Shown here: piece after piece, positions 1 through 14,214 of the stretch
Layout of the letters: every line of letters starts with the position of its first letter
How positions within the stretch are numbered: position 1 is the stretch's first letter
Assembly: GCA_019914945.1 (NCBI GenBank)
Contig: CM034101.1
Location: 14,891,188-14,955,187 of the forward strand
DNA: 64,000 nucleotides
Direction of reading: 5' to 3'
Origin: Typha latifolia
Lineage: Eukaryota > Streptophyta > Magnoliopsida > Poales > Typhaceae
Position numbers and translations under genes: made by a program
Notes under the pieces: model-generated
What the model was told of the DNA's origin: nothing
What the model saw: the letters and a program-made list of their open reading frames with translations, nothing else
The model's database searches: none

Positions 1-109
1 AAAATTCTTCAATTAACTGGACTGAATTCATATTTTCTTTTTCTTTATCTGTGAAACACTATATGAGGAAGAAACTTGATCATATTTTAAGAGAGTTACC
101 CTAAAATAC

Positions 110-1389
110 CTGTGAAGCTCGGATTCAGGTGCATCTCTTTTTAAAAGATCTTTTCCCACGTTCAGCATGTGATTAACTGTGGACAGAAAAAAGATGGCAC
201 TTAAAAAAAACTAAAATGACTACCCTCCCTACTCATGGTTTAAAAGAAAGTGTCAGAGTACCTAACTGATGATGTTCTACTCTTCCTTGGAGTTCGTTCA
301 CGGTTGATATGTGCTCTACAGGTATAACAAGATAGTGCCTGTCACATATAAGAATCATACTCACACCAACCAGATTATTGATAATTCCACTCGATTCTAC
401 AAAACAATCAGCAAAAGACTCCTGGTGGTAATTAAGATTACAGCAGAAAAACTATTGTCATAATTGGGCGGAACAATAGCAGCGTCATAGTTAGGTCACA
501 CAATATTCATAACAGAATATCAAGCTGACATGTAGCTGCTACAATTGACACAGAAGTAGCACTAGTCATTTGAAATGATGCAATTCTCTTTTTTACTAGC
601 AACATACAATATCAGAAATTACCTAATGGAAAAGTGAAGTGGTATTAATACCAACAGTATCATAAATTTGTTATCCTTTCCTCTCCAGAATCAATGGAGA
701 TAGTGCCTTAAGGTTCATCTATGCTTCTTCTACGAATCTGCAGATTCCAATTTCTTGCTTACTGTGATAATATTTTGGTCAGATCAAAGCAACAGCCATT
801 TTTATAAAGAAGTTTATTTCAAGTCATATATGCAAGGTGCTGCATTGGGGGAAGAAGATTGACTAATCCTTTGCAATTTATTTTGACTACGAGAAAAGAA
901 GAAGCTCTTATAGACAATAGAAAGACAGAAAAATGATGGCCCAATTATCAAAATCAATAACTACACTAGAAGTACTAATTTATCTGTGATTCATGTCTTG
1001 ATTAGATCCAAGCATATGAGTCAATTATCAGACACTACTATTAAAGCTGCATGAGTTCGATAATCCTTCGTTAAAGACAAACTCAGCGGAAGCAATAAGT
1101 AAGACATATAAATACCTAACAAGGAAAGCCAACAAGAGGGGAAAGATGAGGAGGAGGTGTTTGAAGAAATACCTGAAAGCGGATGGTTTGATGTCCGGAA
1201 AGGCGACGACCCTCTCATCCTAAACATACCAATAATTATACGAAGAACATAAGTTCGAGATAGTTAACAAAAGGAAATAATCGAGGAAAAAGAGAGGAAG
1301 AGAGAGGAAGAGAGAGATCCGACGGCGTAGAGGAGAGCAGTGGAAGTGGAGCCCTGCGCAATCTGGCAGAAGACGCACGGATTCGCCAT
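110..1389 (-). CDS. HINT4: HINT4-like HIT-family protein, 5' part (gene continues past left edge)
   Basis: HIT-superfamily nucleotide hydrolase/transferase of the plant HINT4 type; in Arabidopsis this family acts on adenosine 5'-phosphosulfate. Exons read on the minus strand: 1324-1389, 1173-1219, 262-338 and 110-176, with phases that join without a stop. The start is the ATG at 1389, giving MANPCVFCQIAQGS; the CxxC pair (C5, C8) is a HINT4 trait. Later exons read DERVVAFPDIKPSAF, RHYLVIPVEHISTVNELQ and HMLNVGKDLLKRDAPESELH, matching the family order. The catalytic HxHxH triad should lie in the next exon, beyond base 1, so activity cannot be judged. The first donor (GCC|GTCGGA, 1323) is weak. 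ATJ13 lies upstream in the same orientation, about 1.1 kb away. Confidence 0.88.
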
Positions 1390-2494
1390 TTGCTGCCCCG
1401 GCCGTCGTGAGCTCAAACAAGACTTCAAAAGTCGCATGCTCTGGTTCTTACGCTGCGACGACTAGACGAGGTCAAAATGTCACTTCAAATTGCAGCTTTA
1501 TTGCGCGGAGAGTGGACTATGCGCATCTATGACGTTCTCAAGTGGAGCAGAATTACATGTTTATTGGAACTAGACAAGCCCCTATCTGGTTTTCTATGCT
1601 GGAATTTGGAGCAATTTCCCAAAAGACGCGAGCGAAGACCTAGATATATTATGTAAGCACTGCTTGTTAATTTTTCAACTTTACATATAATTTGAGTCCA
1701 TCTTACGAAATAATTCAATCTATATCCATAACAGATACATAAATGGATGCAAATCTAAGCCTACGCATGCAGATGATTCCTTATAACACTATACTTGGAT
1801 AAAGGAAAACAAATCAGAATATATTATAAACAGCATCTGTCCACCAGGATCGCCCCTGGGTAATTTAGCTGTTATCTCATAATATGGCTAGCAATTTGCA
1901 ATTGTCCCCACAACAAATCCTGCTCGAATCTGTCCAAAATATGGGCAAGATGCGAGCACCACATAATCACTGGCTCTTTTATTTCCAAAGATGCCATCAT
2001 GCCGCTGTCCCATGAGGCCATGAGTACAAAACAACCATAAATCAAAAGGTAAAGTTTGGAAGGGAACTGTAATCTGTTCATGAGAGGCATTGCGGTTATT
2101 TCTGATGCTGCTAAACAGGTTTTCCATTAAATGACATCAGTACAAATTTCTCAAATTACAATGATTTCTCCCAAAAAATGTTCTCCATTTACAATGGGCA
2201 AGTAAGTATCTGAGCCATCTGAGGTTAGAAACATCCATAAGATAAATAAGATAAAATGTTGGTGATCTTGCTTCCTAACCCAATGAAATTAATCAGAAAA
2301 AGGGTAAAGAACAATTTTTAACATAGGAAAACAAACAAACAAATATTCCCATACAAAAAGCTCTCAATTTCCCAGGAAAATTGATGTTGGAGCAAAACCT
2401 CAAGGAAGCGTAAATGTAGTGCCTACGCACAGCAAAGGTATGCAAAATTGTTTGGGCACAACTTTTCATATGATGAAACAATTAACAAACAGAA
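1390..2494. other. Spacer: HINT4 promoter side and ATJ13 3' UTR
   Basis: No coding region seen. The part next to 2495 should be the 3' UTR of the minus-strand DnaJ gene. The part next to 1389 should be the promoter and leader of the HINT4-like gene. Open frames here are short and look like no known protein. Confidence 0.6.
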
Positions 2495-5400
2495 CTAAAT
2501 ATGATGCTCCTCTTGAGGTATTAGCAATTCATCATAGTCGTCAACCACCGCCTGTGAACAATCAACAATGAAATAATACAGATTATATAAGTAGAATCCG
2601 TCCATGTCAACAGAAAAAAAAAAAGTATGCATCAGAACCTTGTATTTCTGGCCCTTGAAAAGATACTCCACTAATAACTGTTTAGGCTCTCCAGGACAGG
2701 GATCACAGAAACCCATTATCCCAGATTTCTTTATTCCCTCGTGAAGCTGCACATATGAATAATGAGATATTAAACATTTTATTACCTTTTGTAGTGCAAT
2801 TAAATTAGCTGTTCAGAATAAAACTAGACATTGCATTCCCAATTAAGCTATTCTGGGAAGCACCGCCCCAATTTCCTTCTGCATTTGAAATTGAACAAAT
2901 GATCAAAGAACAAAACTCATACTGTCATTTTGGCAACTAAAAAGTACACAGCTCCTAGCCTCCTACTATCAATATTATCAAGGTGACACAAACACTGAAT
3001 ATTTCCACTCACCCTTGTTCTGGTGTATATCTACCAAATTATTACACTAACATCATCTCAAATACATATGGCAATTATCAAGATGCAGCTAACATGATAA
3101 GCCAGTAACCTTATGGCATGTTACATCAAAAAATTCGACGTACTGCCAAAATTTTAGAATCTTTTGGTCTTGACAAAATTTTCTCATTCTATTACAAGTA
3201 ATAAGGCCAGAAAAGGCATATTATTTGCAAACACTTCTTAATTTTCCCACAGCTTTACAAATTCCTATGGTATATATATAGTATTGCATTCTCATTGAAT
3301 AAGGCATGTGCACCTATAAAAACACCCAAACAGAGAAAAGAAACATTAAATACAAATTGCCAAAACAATGCATCTACTCTTCTAACCTCTCCTAGTAAAA
3401 ACATCTATGTTCTATTAGTACTTAGCGGTTCATAAAACAGGTTCCTCCAACCTTACATTACCCCCTCAATTGTCCATACTACTACAGTAAATGCTAAAGA
3501 AACATCTGTGGTTTATGACAACACTATTTGGAAAGATGTCACTTTATTGTACAAGGATAAATTACAAATTCTCTTGTTTTCTCCAACTTAAGAGTCTATC
3601 ATAGTGGTCTTGATCAATATACACCAGCAAAATTATATCATGTTGAGCATTGCTATCATGTGTCATTCATATTAGTTTGGAGTGCCTTCTGTGGCACTGG
3701 CAAATGTTAAAGACGAAAAAGTAAAGTAGATAATCTCAGCACTTCAGCTAATAAAAGATCTGTCATTCTCCTCCACATGCTCTTGTACAGATGCTGTGGA
3801 ACAGGATAAACAAGATAAAGTACAAACCAATTGAACCTCAGGATATATTTTAGGCTCCTAAAATCATTAATCACGTCTTTAAAAAAAATAGATGATGGTA
3901 ATTGAGAAACTACAGGAATATCATCTACATACCTTAAGCTGCCCAGGTTCAGTGACCAGAAAATTCAGCGGCAGTGTTACATCTAGGATTTGTGATGACA
4001 CGTCGTTCACCTCACTGTGTTCATTTCCTTCTCTAATAATTCTACGATTGCCATATATTGCACTCATTATGACCAACCCCTCCTTTTCCATTTGTTTTTG
4101 TTTCTTCCGATTGGAAACATTCTCCAACAACTTTTGCGCTCTTTTAGCAGCTTCTCTTGCTTCTTGAACCTATATACAAGCAGGTTTTAATATAAGAATA
4201 TAGCATTAGCCATTAGCAACACCAGAGATGTAAACACGTATAACACTGTAACAAACTATGAATTACAAAGCCTTAAAGGACAGAGATTTACCCTCTTTAA
4301 AAAAAATGTGTTTGTTATCATCGATGGATATGCAACATCATTCTAATTACACAAATGTGTACAAAAGATTACAAATTTTACATGAATCCACTGGAGTAGA
4401 AGCATGTTTTGAGTGCAATTTCAATGACATTTAGCATGCATATAGAGAAAGAAATAATATGCACATATCATGTACTGCACCTAGATGCAAACAAGCCTGT
4501 GTATAAGTCAGATGATACAGAAATAGTTCTATATTCCCAAAAATAGAAACCAACAAAAAAGATAAGAATATAAGGAACATCTGATCTACCTGGGCTGATA
4601 AGTTCTTCATCTTCTTTTGAGATTTCCTCCTTTCCCTCCTACGATAGTAAGGTTGAACTAAGTATGTCTGCAAGAACAACAAAGCATTTTTTTTGTTGAG
4701 AAAAAGAACAACAAAGCAGAATTTACATCTTTGGCAAAAGTAAACAGATCCTAGCTAGATGGATAAGAGTACTCATGTGTCTACCGTAAAGGCTGCCATC
4801 ATCTCCTTAAGGAACTAAAATCTTCACACTCCAAAAAACCCATTTATATAACATATTAGCTTTCTGCGATTTCTCATCAATGTTTGGAAAGGGACATACT
4901 AGAAAAAAAAATTGAAGTACTATATGGCACAACGAAATGGCATTGCTATACAGTTTAAATGATATTTATAACAATATACAAATGAAAATTTACTATAAAA
5001 AAGAGGGAAACTTTTCATATTCGTGAGCTTTTGGCATCAGCTATAAATCTCAACTGCTGATGTTTATTCATAGATCAATATTAATCCATCATTATTTGCT
5101 TAAAAGTTAAAAACCATTAGATCAAGTTTCTTACATCCAAAATATCTGCAAAACCATAAGGAAGTTTTGTTATACAACTCACTCTCTCATAATGCTAAGA
5201 TTGATATACTTGTACCATGCATTTTAATCTTGAGTGCATCATGAATTGTAAACTATCTTATTCTTCTCCTTAGCATAGTAGGCTCACCATTAAATCATAG
5301 GATGTCCCTAACTTGTCTTACATTCCTACATCACTTCAATAAGTAGTTTGCCATTTTTTCAATCCTATCCAATTTAACTTATAGCATCTTTATAAACCCT

Positions 5401-8400
5401 TTGATCCTCAACTTTTATGCTTTCAGCATCTCCTAAGCCTACTCTCCCTTTCTCTTGAACTTTAATATCTAACTTGTAATAGAAGGTACCATAAGCATTA
5501 ATTATAGCACCAAGCTATCTTAGTTTCTCTTTTGGCTGCTTGCACTTTTGCACTTCTCTAGTTCAAGTTATTCTTCTAAGTTTGTTTCTTGAATAAATTA
5601 TTTCAATGCATAACTCTTTCAGTCTCAACTAACTCCTGCTAGATTCTACAGAAATCTACTCAAAACTCCAGAAGTTCATGTTATTCTGTATAGTGGTAAT
5701 ATATTATACCTTTCTTTTCCATTTTTATAAATCAATTAAACTTTCAATTTCAACAATGTGTTGCTTTTCTTTTTCATTGTTAAGGGAAAAAATACTGTTT
5801 GCTAAAGTCTGAACATATGATCTCCCCCTATACAAGGATACAGTTTTTGATATCTAGTTGATACTTGATACTCCCCTAGACAAGAGAATGTATTTTTCAA
5901 CTAGAGATCGGATCACTTTTCAACAGAGACCAAGCTAGACGATGTAAACGGACATAATTTTAGTTATGGTCCAGCTAAATTCTGCATTTTCAGTAAGTGA
6001 TAGACGATCATCACCGACTCAATAATATCTGTACTTTAAACTCAAGAACTTTTCCCTGGAGCTACTCTACATTATTTTAAAATGTTGAACTGAAAGAATT
6101 ATTAACTGTTCATTTAAACAACTCTTCAAACAATAGGGCTAAAAAAAATCTGAAAATATATGCAACCTAAATGACCCACCAACGACTCTGGAATGTTTTA
6201 ACTTTATCATGCTTCCAGTGAAATATGAAACTGAACGAAAAAAAAGAAGGGAAAAACATGTAAGGGCAAAAAAAGAGTGGAACACCTTGCACAGAAAATA
6301 AAGTGATGAAGGAATCAGCAACTTTATCATGCTTCCATGAAAGATTAAATTGAAGGAAAAAAAGGGAAAAGCATATCAGAGGAAAAAATACAGAACCTTA
6401 AGCAGAAAATAAAGTGATGAAGGGATCAGCAACGCACTGCTTGCGACTATTGCATTTATCTCACTTGAAAGCAAGACCTGCACAATTTTGAAATGGAGAT
6501 AAAGAGATGAAACAACAATAAGAGACAGAATATGATGAGGTAGCAAATTTGAATAATTAAGATTGACATCTTGATATAGAAAGCAACAGCCACTGATCTT
6601 TCCAAAGTTCTGATCTTAGAAATAACGCCAGCCACAGAGAGTGGATTATTCCTCAGTCATTGCGCAAAAGGAAAACCCACAAAATCTGCATTAACTCTAA
6701 AATTTGAATTGTAGTGTGTGAGATGCATTACTAAACACTTCTTCTCCCGATGATCAATCTACAACGATACAAAGCTTCTGGATGATCGTAACATTGTGAG
6801 ACAGAATCAGTTCAAGGAAACTCTCCACTATAGAATTCACTATGCATACTTAAGCATTACATATTATTAAGAAGAAACATGAATGTTGCATTCCATATCC
6901 ATCCATCACCAAGAAAGAGAAGCACAATGACAGCATTGGAATATAAAAGCTCACTTCTTCAATGGAATCAAAGAACAATCTCGGTGAACATAAATAAAAT
7001 CCTCATTGGGTCACTTCACAAGGTTAGCCAGTTAGACCATCAGTCTCGTTTAACCATCTTGTAATTTACCCCTTGATTTGATAATCTTAGATTAGTGGAC
7101 CATCTATTATCCAGAAGGCACATGTGCTCCAAAAGTTTCTTGGTAAATCAAAGACCATACAATAAGTTTTAACATATATATCAGGTAATCTGATGCATTT
7201 TTATGGCACATATTTTCAGCAAAGACATTTCAAGTGAATTGCCCCCTCTCAAATATTTCCACTAAGCATCGGCGTGCCTCTTCATGCTCATACAACTAGC
7301 AATAGTGTAATGACAACACATATTGTGAAAGACATCTTTTGCCTTTTGTAGCAAAATGGTAGGAAAAGGAAGAAAAATGACACAGAATGCACTAGGGAAA
7401 GTAATAACTGAGAGACCAACAAAGCAGTCCAGTTCTGAATCAGCTACTCTTCTATATCATGCATGTCAAAAAGAACATTAAACAAACATATTATGACTAG
7501 TAGACTACATTTGGAAAAATATAATAGAAGTGCCATTCTGCATTTTCACCAATATTACATACAACATAAAGTCAAAAGGTAAAACATAAATATCTTATTT
7601 ATTAAAATGAAGTTAAATATTTATTACATCTAAAATACAAAGACAGAATTAGTGACTGCAGCCATGAGAAGCATAAGATTCAACTTACTGGAATTACTAA
7701 CTTTTGACCTGCACGATGTAACTCAAACTTCCAAGAGATACCCTACAAAAAAAATCATTATTAAATTACTTTAAAAGCATTGAGCAACAAATATAACAGT
7801 GCAGATGCCAACTCTTCTAACAGTTGACAATATAGATGAGGTTTTACTGCCCTTTATGAAACTAGCTCAATACTGCAGAAATTGCAGATTATAGCAATAG
7901 AGAATTTTCACTGGAGTAAAACAAGTTGACCAAAATATCATATTACTTTCAACTTCCTAACCATGTTTCTTTAACAATCAAGATTTAAATGATCTCAATG
8001 TCCCAATGTTATCTGATCAAGATCTGGTCAGTCTCAGACTAGTGACTCCTGACCACCAGTGGGTCAAAGGGCTTTTCTCAAATCATATATTCTCATGCAG
8101 TTAGAAACATAATCTCAAACACTGAAAATATATAAGACAAAGAAAACGAATTAAACAAAGCAATAAAATCATAGAACTGAAAAATGAGGCAGATAAATAA
8201 CAAGACCTATTGTCCTCAGAAGTAGCAGATATCATTTCATTATAGAAAAATTGAATACCTTCAGATTTGTTTCAACTGACATATCATGTTTCATACTAAT
8301 TTATGGCTTAATGAGAGATCCAACAATAAACTCATGAGGACAATAATTTGACTCATCATCCTTGATTACGACCTTATTGGGAAACCGAAGCAAGGATTCA

Positions 8401-11400
8401 CACTCACTAGCATAGCAGGCAAATAACAACAGAGCAGACTCATGCTGTGCCACTGCATGTTGATAAAAGAAACATGTTCATGAAGGTGCAGAGTAATGGC
8501 CATAAGTTGCAGAACCCCAGGTCACTCATATTTGTATCCATTGGTATAAAATGTTAATAGTAATTTATGGCTTAGTGATATGTGCCGTAGTAAACTCATG
8601 AGTAGTGAGAAGAATAACAAATCATACTTTATTACAGCCTCGTAAGGAAACAATCGGGCAAGGATCACACCTCTGGCAGGGCAGGTAAAATTAAGAACCA
8701 TGTGGACTCATGTCATGCCAATAGCATGCTGATATAGAAAACAAGGTTGATAACAGAGGGTACAGAAGCTCCCACCAGTGAGAGAGCTCCACACAGTGGG
8801 ATGTTGCTTCATCTCAAGTGAACATACAATCAAGCTTGTCTACTAAGAATTAACAGTTAATGTCTTATACCAGAACTTGCATTGGAGATGATCAACAAGC
8901 CTACAGCTCTACAATGAAAAATCTGAGAACCTCATATTTGTAGCACAAAGAACTGGCAAATTACCATGCCAACCGGCATGTTAAGCTGTAGCATAACCTG
9001 GGACAGTGGTACTCAAAACCCCTATTTTTAGTCATAAAATAATTGGAATGTCCATCCATTTCCGCATAAAAAATTAAACTTCAGAGATGTAAAATATGGA
9101 TATAACAATGATTCACATGATTGATTCATTTTTAAGCAGAAGCAAGACAACTAGAAGCAGAATAAGCACTAGAGAGTAGAGACATCAAAATGAGGAAAAG
9201 GTTAAAAACTGAACATGATTAGTCACCTGAATTCCTATAGTGTAGAGCATCCGTATCATGCTAAAATCAGATATTCGTCTTCCACCGCCGATTTCAAACT
9301 CAAGAGCAGTGCTGCAAAGGTTCATTTCAACAAGTCAGGAACTCATATTGGTGAGTCAGATAACAATTCACAGCTAACGCTGTCCAGTGCCTGAGGATAT
9401 CGAGAAGAACAAGTAATCATGAAACAAGCACATGTTTCAATGTCATGATATTAGAAGTGTTGCTGAAAAGAAAAGGTCAAGAAGCACCAAAAAAGATAGG
9501 ATAAAATTGATTAGATATATGGATAGTCAAACCCCTTGGGGGAGCAGTAACTGGGAAATACTTTATAAACAACAAGATGATACATATGTCCAACAGAGAA
9601 TGGATAGTGCTTTAGTAGAAAAATTCAATTCAACCATAAGGATATAAAACCAATCGAATAGGAGGGAAAATAGAAAAAAATGACCTGATTCAGTGTACAC
9701 TGTTTGTTAGAGAGTAAATAATTACATGGAAGAAATAAATCATGTGATCAAGCCTCCTTGAGTAGCATATTAGCATAATAGCATTTGAGAAATGCCATAT
9801 GCTCAAACCTTCAATATTCTCTTGTTATCAACTGTATCTACTATTAGCCAGAGTATCATTTCCTATTTTAACTAAGAAACTGAAAGAAATTGAGGAAAAG
9901 GGAAGTGTGAAAGAAATTGGCACAATCATTATGAAAATGAAGGAGATTAAACAATAACAGAGGAATCCACCAAGGGATATCATCCCCTTTATTAAGAATG
10001 AAAGGATAGAAAAGAGTTGAGTCTACTATATACATAATGGAAAGAAGTATAGGATGAATTTAACAACATTCAGTTTTCATACATCTAAGACAAAAGAGGA
10101 TGGAACAAATAGTAGAAAGAACAGAACAATATCAAGCATAACATATACCTTCCAATCCTACCAGCAACACGGCCATGAGATTTTGCAGAGAAATGGTGGG
10201 TATAATGAGCTGAGGCCCCGAAAGAACTTGATCCAAACTGCAAATGATAGAAACTTCCAAGACTGAGAAGTCCAGCAAAAACTTTTAAGCAAATCTATAA
10301 ACCTGCCAAAGCTCAACAAACCACAGAAGACCTAATAGAAACAATTTGTGCTGAAGATTACACGCTAAAGGCAACAAATACAGGACATGCACCAATAAAG
10401 GCTGTCCTATATGTTAACTCCCATATATCAGAAAACCAAGAATGAGATGTAATTGGATGAACTGGATATGGAGAACTAATAACTCACAATTCACATACAC
10501 ATGGCCCCTTGTCCAATGCATTAAAAAATTACGAGGTGTGAAAAAAGAAAAAAGAAAGAATATTGTATCCATATTTAAGATAAAAGAGGTTAAGCCAACA
10601 TAGCTGAACTCCAACAAGAGCCTGATGGTTTGTAAAAGAGGATATAAGAAGCAAACGAATAAGCTTTAGCTTGATAAAAGAAGTTTGCCAAGGATTAAAT
10701 TTAAAACAAATAATTGATTTCTAGAGATCGGATAGTGAATCTGATCAGTTTCTAAATTCTAACATCTGGTCAGTTTCTAATAGTTGTTTATTTATATTAG
10801 TAAAATATATGCCCATGTTCACAGAAGGATTAAATACCTTCACTTCTCCAGCAGCAGAAGTCTTTTCATCTTTCTTTTGCCACCCAACCGAGATATTTGA
10901 TTCTGCTCCTAAAACAAGTTGTATCTAAACAGAACATAAGGAAAAGATACTCAATCCTCATAAATACAAAGGAAAAATAGAACCAGATGAACATGCTGGC
11001 TGCATCAACTCATAACATCAAGAAAAAGAGAAAAAAAAGTAACATCCAGATATAGAAAGAGAAGAGTACAGAGGTGTTGGATAAATGCTTGCAAAAATTT
11101 ACACCAAGTAAATTAAGTATACATAGAGGAAAACGAAATGTCAAAGCATTTTAGAATCAACAGCCAATAATAGAACTTTGATATATAAAAAGGATATACA
11201 AGAAGCAATGTATAACAAACAAATAAAAATTTAAGAAAAAGGAAAGAAGACAACATACATTACCGACAGTATCTTCAGATAGTTGGCGAGTCCAGGTGTT
11301 GGACAGATTGACTGATCCGTCTCGCAAAGAAATGGCCACGCCAGTTGTCGCTGTTGAATGAAGTGAAACATGACTGAACAAAATGGCATAATGACAAAAT

Positions 11401-14107
11401 TATAGTTCTTATATGAGTTGTTTATGAAACAAAAGTCAATAAATAAACATGTAGACTGTAGAGTACAGGTTAATCTTAAGAAATTAATACCGAGATGTTT
11501 GGAAGCCAACAAGAGCACGCAGACCAGCCGTTGCCATGAACTCCATTGAAGAAACTGGTGATATCTGGTGTCGAAGAAAAGCTGTTGCAGCACCAGTTCC
11601 AGATTTACCATTAACAATCAAATTGCCAACAGCTGCAACTGTGTCGCGCTTGGATATCTGCGACCGAACTTCACTAGACATTGCCATTCTGTCATTTTCC
11701 ACCATAATTTTAGCAACCAATTAGAGAAATGGATTAACAAGCACTATCAGATACTTATGAGAAAAGCATACATACATACACACATTGATATGATGATTAA
11801 TTAATCTATGCACTAAAAATCAACTGGAAAAAATTGGCAGGGTAATATTCTGAAAAAAAAGAAAGAAAATAACACTTGGTATAACATAGTCATGAAAAGA
11901 TAGTTGGATGAGGTATTGAGATAGGATGCAAGAAAGAGATGCGCCCCAACTAGAAGCCAAGAAAGATGAACTTTTTCTATAAAATAGCAAATGATATAAA
12001 AAAATTAATAAAAACTTGTGTTCAGTAGTACTTTCATTTCAGATATAGAAACATCAATTGCTTAATATCATGTCCAGAAGTTGCAGCATTATAATTTCAA
12101 GAAGAAGAAAGCTCCATTATTCCTAATATAGCTTCATCAATAGTTTAGAAAATAAAAGAGAAGTGCTAATAAAATTGATGAGCATAGAACTTCTTGATTG
12201 ACAAGTTGGCAACTTGAGTTAATAAGGGATACTCATTTATAGGGCAACTTATCTGATGTTTGGGCATTGACATGACTCATGACTCATGACTCATGAGAAT
12301 GAAACTACTGAAAAGAATAGCAATGCAAATTTAGGCACTGGAAGTCCAGAAAACTAATAATCTAGAAATATATAGAACCAATGCAAGTCGTAAGAAACAG
12401 TTTCCAACTAATGAAAGGAACTATCACCATTAAATTAACTAAGGCAAATTTTTGCTACTTAAATTAGTACTAACCTATAAAACGACTACAGCAGCAAAAG
12501 AAGAAAAAAAAAATCTATAAGTAATGTTCACCAGATAAAGAAAGACACAATAACCATCTAGATGACATGCAGTACCCTGTCATAATGCTCCCACCATCCA
12601 GATATTGTGGCAAAGATAAATTAGCAAGAAATGAACTAGTGGACCGAGCATGGGCAAACAATTTCTCCTCTTCTTTGCGGCGTTTTAATCTTTCCAATTC
12701 TTCCTTAATATCCTCTGGTTTGTTCAGCTTTGAGCCAAGCTCCAAACCCGAAGTCAAGCCTTCCATTCCATAAATATCATAGATCTGTCTTTTGTGCGCA
12801 TCTGTTAAAATCTCGTATGCATCACGAATTCGTTGAAAATTTTCCGTGGCTACATCTTTCATCTGATAAAAGAAATACAGAGTAAATAATTCCTCTGCAG
12901 AACAAATGGTAAAGCATCATTGAGCAATGTCAGATGGCAATATATTAGAACATTCAAAACTGATATACTGTATTCAGTGTAAATCTAACTAAAATCAATT
13001 TGAACCTCAAGATTGAGTATAAATCCTTCTACATGAATATGAACTTTCTAATGACTGGTCTGTCAAAACTCAAAATATTAACTTTAAAAATTTGTCAGTA
13101 TTCAAAATTAAACAAATGCTTGATATTACTTGTAGATACCAATGATTAACAGTTAAAAAAGTTATTGGGCTAGTTATTATATAACCTTCATTGAAGTAAG
13201 AAGCAAGATCATCATAGAGAAGCTTCAACTTTTATCTAATGGAAATAAAAGAAACTTAAATATAAATTTCCCATGATCTCTTTTGTGGATTAGATATATA
13301 TCCTCAAACAATATGCAACAGATGGAGAAACATCTTCTTACTATATGAAAGTGTTTGGTTATTTCAATAAGCGACAAGTGAAGAAATATAAAGATTCTAT
13401 TGGGAGATTTTCAGGAGAGTTGTTCAACATGACTAGCAGTTGGGCACTATCTTCATAAAAGATGTCAAAACTTGCTTTACATCCTTGAAACTGTGAACCA
13501 ATAAGGATTTCCCGTTTGCCATGCTAATTTTTACTAACATGATATCACCAAGTGGGGCCAGGGGCTAGTGTTATCCAAAGATGTCGCCCTCCCAGATTTA
13601 GAGGTTGTCTATCGATTGCACTAGCATACGCTTCCTCTCCCCTGCCCACCCCACCCCACCCTCTCTTTTTCACCCAAGCCCTAAATACAAATAACAGAAT
13701 AACAAACTAAGACATTGCAATTGTGCATAATAATTAGTAGTATTATAGCAAGCTGGATGATTCACTCGAAGGCAATCTCTACCATGAACTAAAAATCAAA
13801 TTGTCTACTTTCTCGTGAATATAACTCAGGTTTGAATTAAAGATTTTGATTTATCCAAATTTCATTCCACAGATATCCACGAGGCATCAATCCTCCTAAA
13901 TTGAGAACTCACGAACCACATCAGAGACCAATCACGCGAAAGAAACGACTAGGGTTCGGCGAAGGTCACCTGGGGATCCTGGTACTTGTCCGGGTGGTAG
14001 ACTTGCGCCCATTGACGGTAGGCCTTCCGGATTTCCTCGTCCGAGGCGTCCGGGGAGAGGTGGAGGAGGGCGTAGATATCCCTCTCCGGCGCCTCCGCTT
14101 CCTTCAT
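2495..14107 (-). CDS. ATJ13: DNAJC11-type J-domain protein (chaperone protein dnaJ 13 / OWL1-like)
   Basis: Hsp70 co-chaperone. The Arabidopsis relative (ATJ13/OWL1) is linked to very-low-fluence light responses; the animal relative DNAJC11 associates with mitochondrial membranes. Thirteen exons on the minus strand: 13970-14107, 12576-12862, 11491-11688, 11259-11373, 10838-10924, 10149-10237, 9227-9311, 7689-7742, 6397-6477, 4590-4667, 3933-4169, 2639-2746, 2495-2551. All phases agree and give 537 aa, close to the 538 aa I recall for Arabidopsis. The N-terminal J domain has HPD at residues 38-40 ([10 protein letters not shown]), followed by [14 protein letters not shown]. The middle is beta-rich ([15 protein letters not shown]). 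A hydrophobic stretch ([13 protein letters not shown]) precedes a basic helix, and the C-terminal DUF3395-type domain carries [17 protein letters not shown] and ends [17 protein letters not shown]. Introns are long (up to about 1.8 kb) and hold two tandem duplications. Confidence 0.95.
6200..6430. repeat. Two-copy tandem duplication covering the 3' end of ATJ13 exon 9
   Basis: Unit A (6200-6319) and unit B (6320-6430) both begin aactttatcatgcttcca and both end in cagaaaataaagtgatgaag followed by g/aatcagc. Unit B contains the last 34 bases of exon 9 and its donor (AAG|GTTCTG). Unit A, downstream in the direction of transcription, carries a diverged copy that reads [11 protein letters not shown] and has its own GT donor at 6285. 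The copy lacks an acceptor and lies in the following intron, so it is probably not expressed. Confidence 0.85.
8297..8780. repeat. Diverged tandem duplication in the ATJ13 intron between exons 7 and 8
   Basis: Two units about 264 bases apart share taatttatggctta, aaactcatgag, gcaaggat-cacac, ggcaggcaaat/ggcaggtaaaa, gactcatg and gcatg-tgata in the same order. Unit A starts near 8297 and unit B near 8561. Many substitutions and small gaps suggest an old duplication. No coding content. Confidence 0.7.
12272..12296. repeat. Three-copy TGACTCA heptamer array
   Basis: The heptamer unit of atgactcatgactcatg is repeated three times inside an ATJ13 intron. TGACTCA is the core bound by GCN4/AP-1-type bZIP proteins, but an intronic short tandem repeat can arise by slippage, so a regulatory role is only possible. 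Confidence 0.5.
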
Positions 14108-14214
14108 CTCTCGCGATCCCCCAATTCTTGGGTCGGCTTCTTGGAAGTGGATTCGAACGGTTGGAGGAAATGGGAGCTGAGAAGGAGAAGGGGAGTTGCA
14201 CGGGTTTAGCCTTT

